Below are positions 51,821-52,170 of a stretch of 52,170 nucleotides of DNA, piece by piece. A program made the translations under genes and the position numbers. Positions within the stretch are counted from its first letter, which is position 1; each line of letters starts with the position of its first letter. The stretch is from Clostridiaceae bacterium (GTDB lineage: Bacteria; Bacillota; Clostridia; DUPQ01): positions 1 through 52,170 of the forward strand of contig DUPQ01000081.1 of assembly GCA_012838235.1 (NCBI GenBank). The letters are read 5' to 3'. The notes below the pieces were generated by a model. The model was not told the DNA's origin. It worked only from the letters and a program-made list of their open reading frames with translations, and ran no database searches.

Positions 51821-52170
51821 ATGAAAGTACCGTATATACAAGGCGATAATGCCAAAATTGAAAGAGCGGATTTGACACATGTGAATGTAACCATGTATGA
51901 CGGACGGAAATTTGAGAATGTTCAGCCCAGAAGGCTTTTTCCCATAAGCGGTCTGAGAAAATACATCACTCTTCTGGATTTTGAAGAAAAGGAAGTTGCG
52001 ATTATAAGAAACCTGGATACATTAATGGAAGATTCCAAAAATGCCGTGGATCAGTGCTTGAACCAGTATTACCTGGTACCTAAGATAATCAGGTTGTATG
52101 AGATTAAGGAGATATCTGGTAATATTAACATGCATGTGCTGACAGACAAAGGGGAAAGAAAGTTTGAAAT
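51821..52170 (+). CDS. DUF1854 family protein, 3' end outside window
   Basis: The first 116 residues are visible, starting at ATG 51821 with AGGAGGAAG upstream. The sequence includes DGRKFENVQPRRLFPISGLRKYITLLDFEEKEVAIIRNL, a typical DUF1854 segment. The family is small, soluble and of unknown activity. It is found with an ABC exporter next to cyanophycin synthetase-like genes, which supports a role in storage-polymer metabolism. The frame is open to the window end. It starts 11 bases after the ABC gene and is probably co-transcribed with it. Confidence 0.85.
   Translation, partial: MKVPYIQGDNAKIERADLTHVNVTMYDGRKFENVQPRRLFPISGLRKYITLLDFEEKEVAIIRNLDTLMEDSKNAVDQCLNQYYLVPKIIRLYEIKEISGNINMHVLTDKGERKFE

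Overview
The window is AT-rich DNA with short intergenic gaps and strong AGGAGG-type ribosome binding sites. It carries Firmicutes hallmarks: a DivIC-like divisome protein, a PdaA-like deacetylase fold, many lipoboxes, a LoaP-type NusG paralog and an L13/S9 operon. Anaerobe traits are also present: FeoAB, a NIL-ferredoxin and the aspartate-semialdehyde route to homocysteine. Together these point to an anaerobic Clostridia-type bacterium. I cannot name the species. No rRNA, tRNA, CRISPR array or complete insertion sequence was seen.

Layout. 1-7.2 kb: a surface and envelope block with a propeller-like protein cut by the window edge, a DUF3048 lipoprotein, a PdaA-like protein lacking its catalytic base, a DivIC-like protein, two paralogous lipoproteins with near-identical ends and an orphan DinJ-type antitoxin. 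7.3-14.2 kb: argS, a GH78-like gene on the minus strand, a prepilin-peptidase/LoaP/YfbR operon, then rplM-rpsI with a strong promoter, a leader hairpin and a terminator. 14.4-19.6 kb: an accessory island of three intact AAA+/DUF4143 ATPases plus a decayed fourth. Each of the last three is preceded by its own direct or inverted repeats. 19.8-23.8 kb: tsaE-tsaB-rimI-uvrC-phosphoesterase, tightly packed. 24.1-31.5 kb: MoxR/DUF58/membrane-protein triad, lon, and a convergent MATE transporter.

31.6-36.0 kb: homocysteine biosynthesis protein, NIL-ferredoxin and UPF0280 protein run straight into proB-proA, followed by a convergent GNAT gene. 37.0-42.5 kb: a Thr-Pro-rich Ig-like lipoprotein and a UroD-like methyltransferase on the minus strand, then an orphan Phd antitoxin and a GH109-like oxidoreductase-fold protein on the plus strand. 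42.5-46.0 kb (minus strand): feoA-feoB, a 55-residue FeoB-associated Cys-rich protein, and an overlapping DUF3810 metalloprotease-like gene. 46.3-52.2 kb: a GH94 phosphorylase, a HAD phosphatase, and an ABC exporter with an unusual N-terminus followed by a DUF1854 gene cut by the window end. That last pair suggests cyanophycin-type metabolism just outside.

The best leads for new biology are the DUF4143 ATPase island with its repeats, the inactive-looking deacetylase beside DUF3048 and DivIC-like genes, the homocysteine/proline gene fusion of operons, the overlapping Feo/DUF3810 genes, and the ABC/DUF1854 pair.
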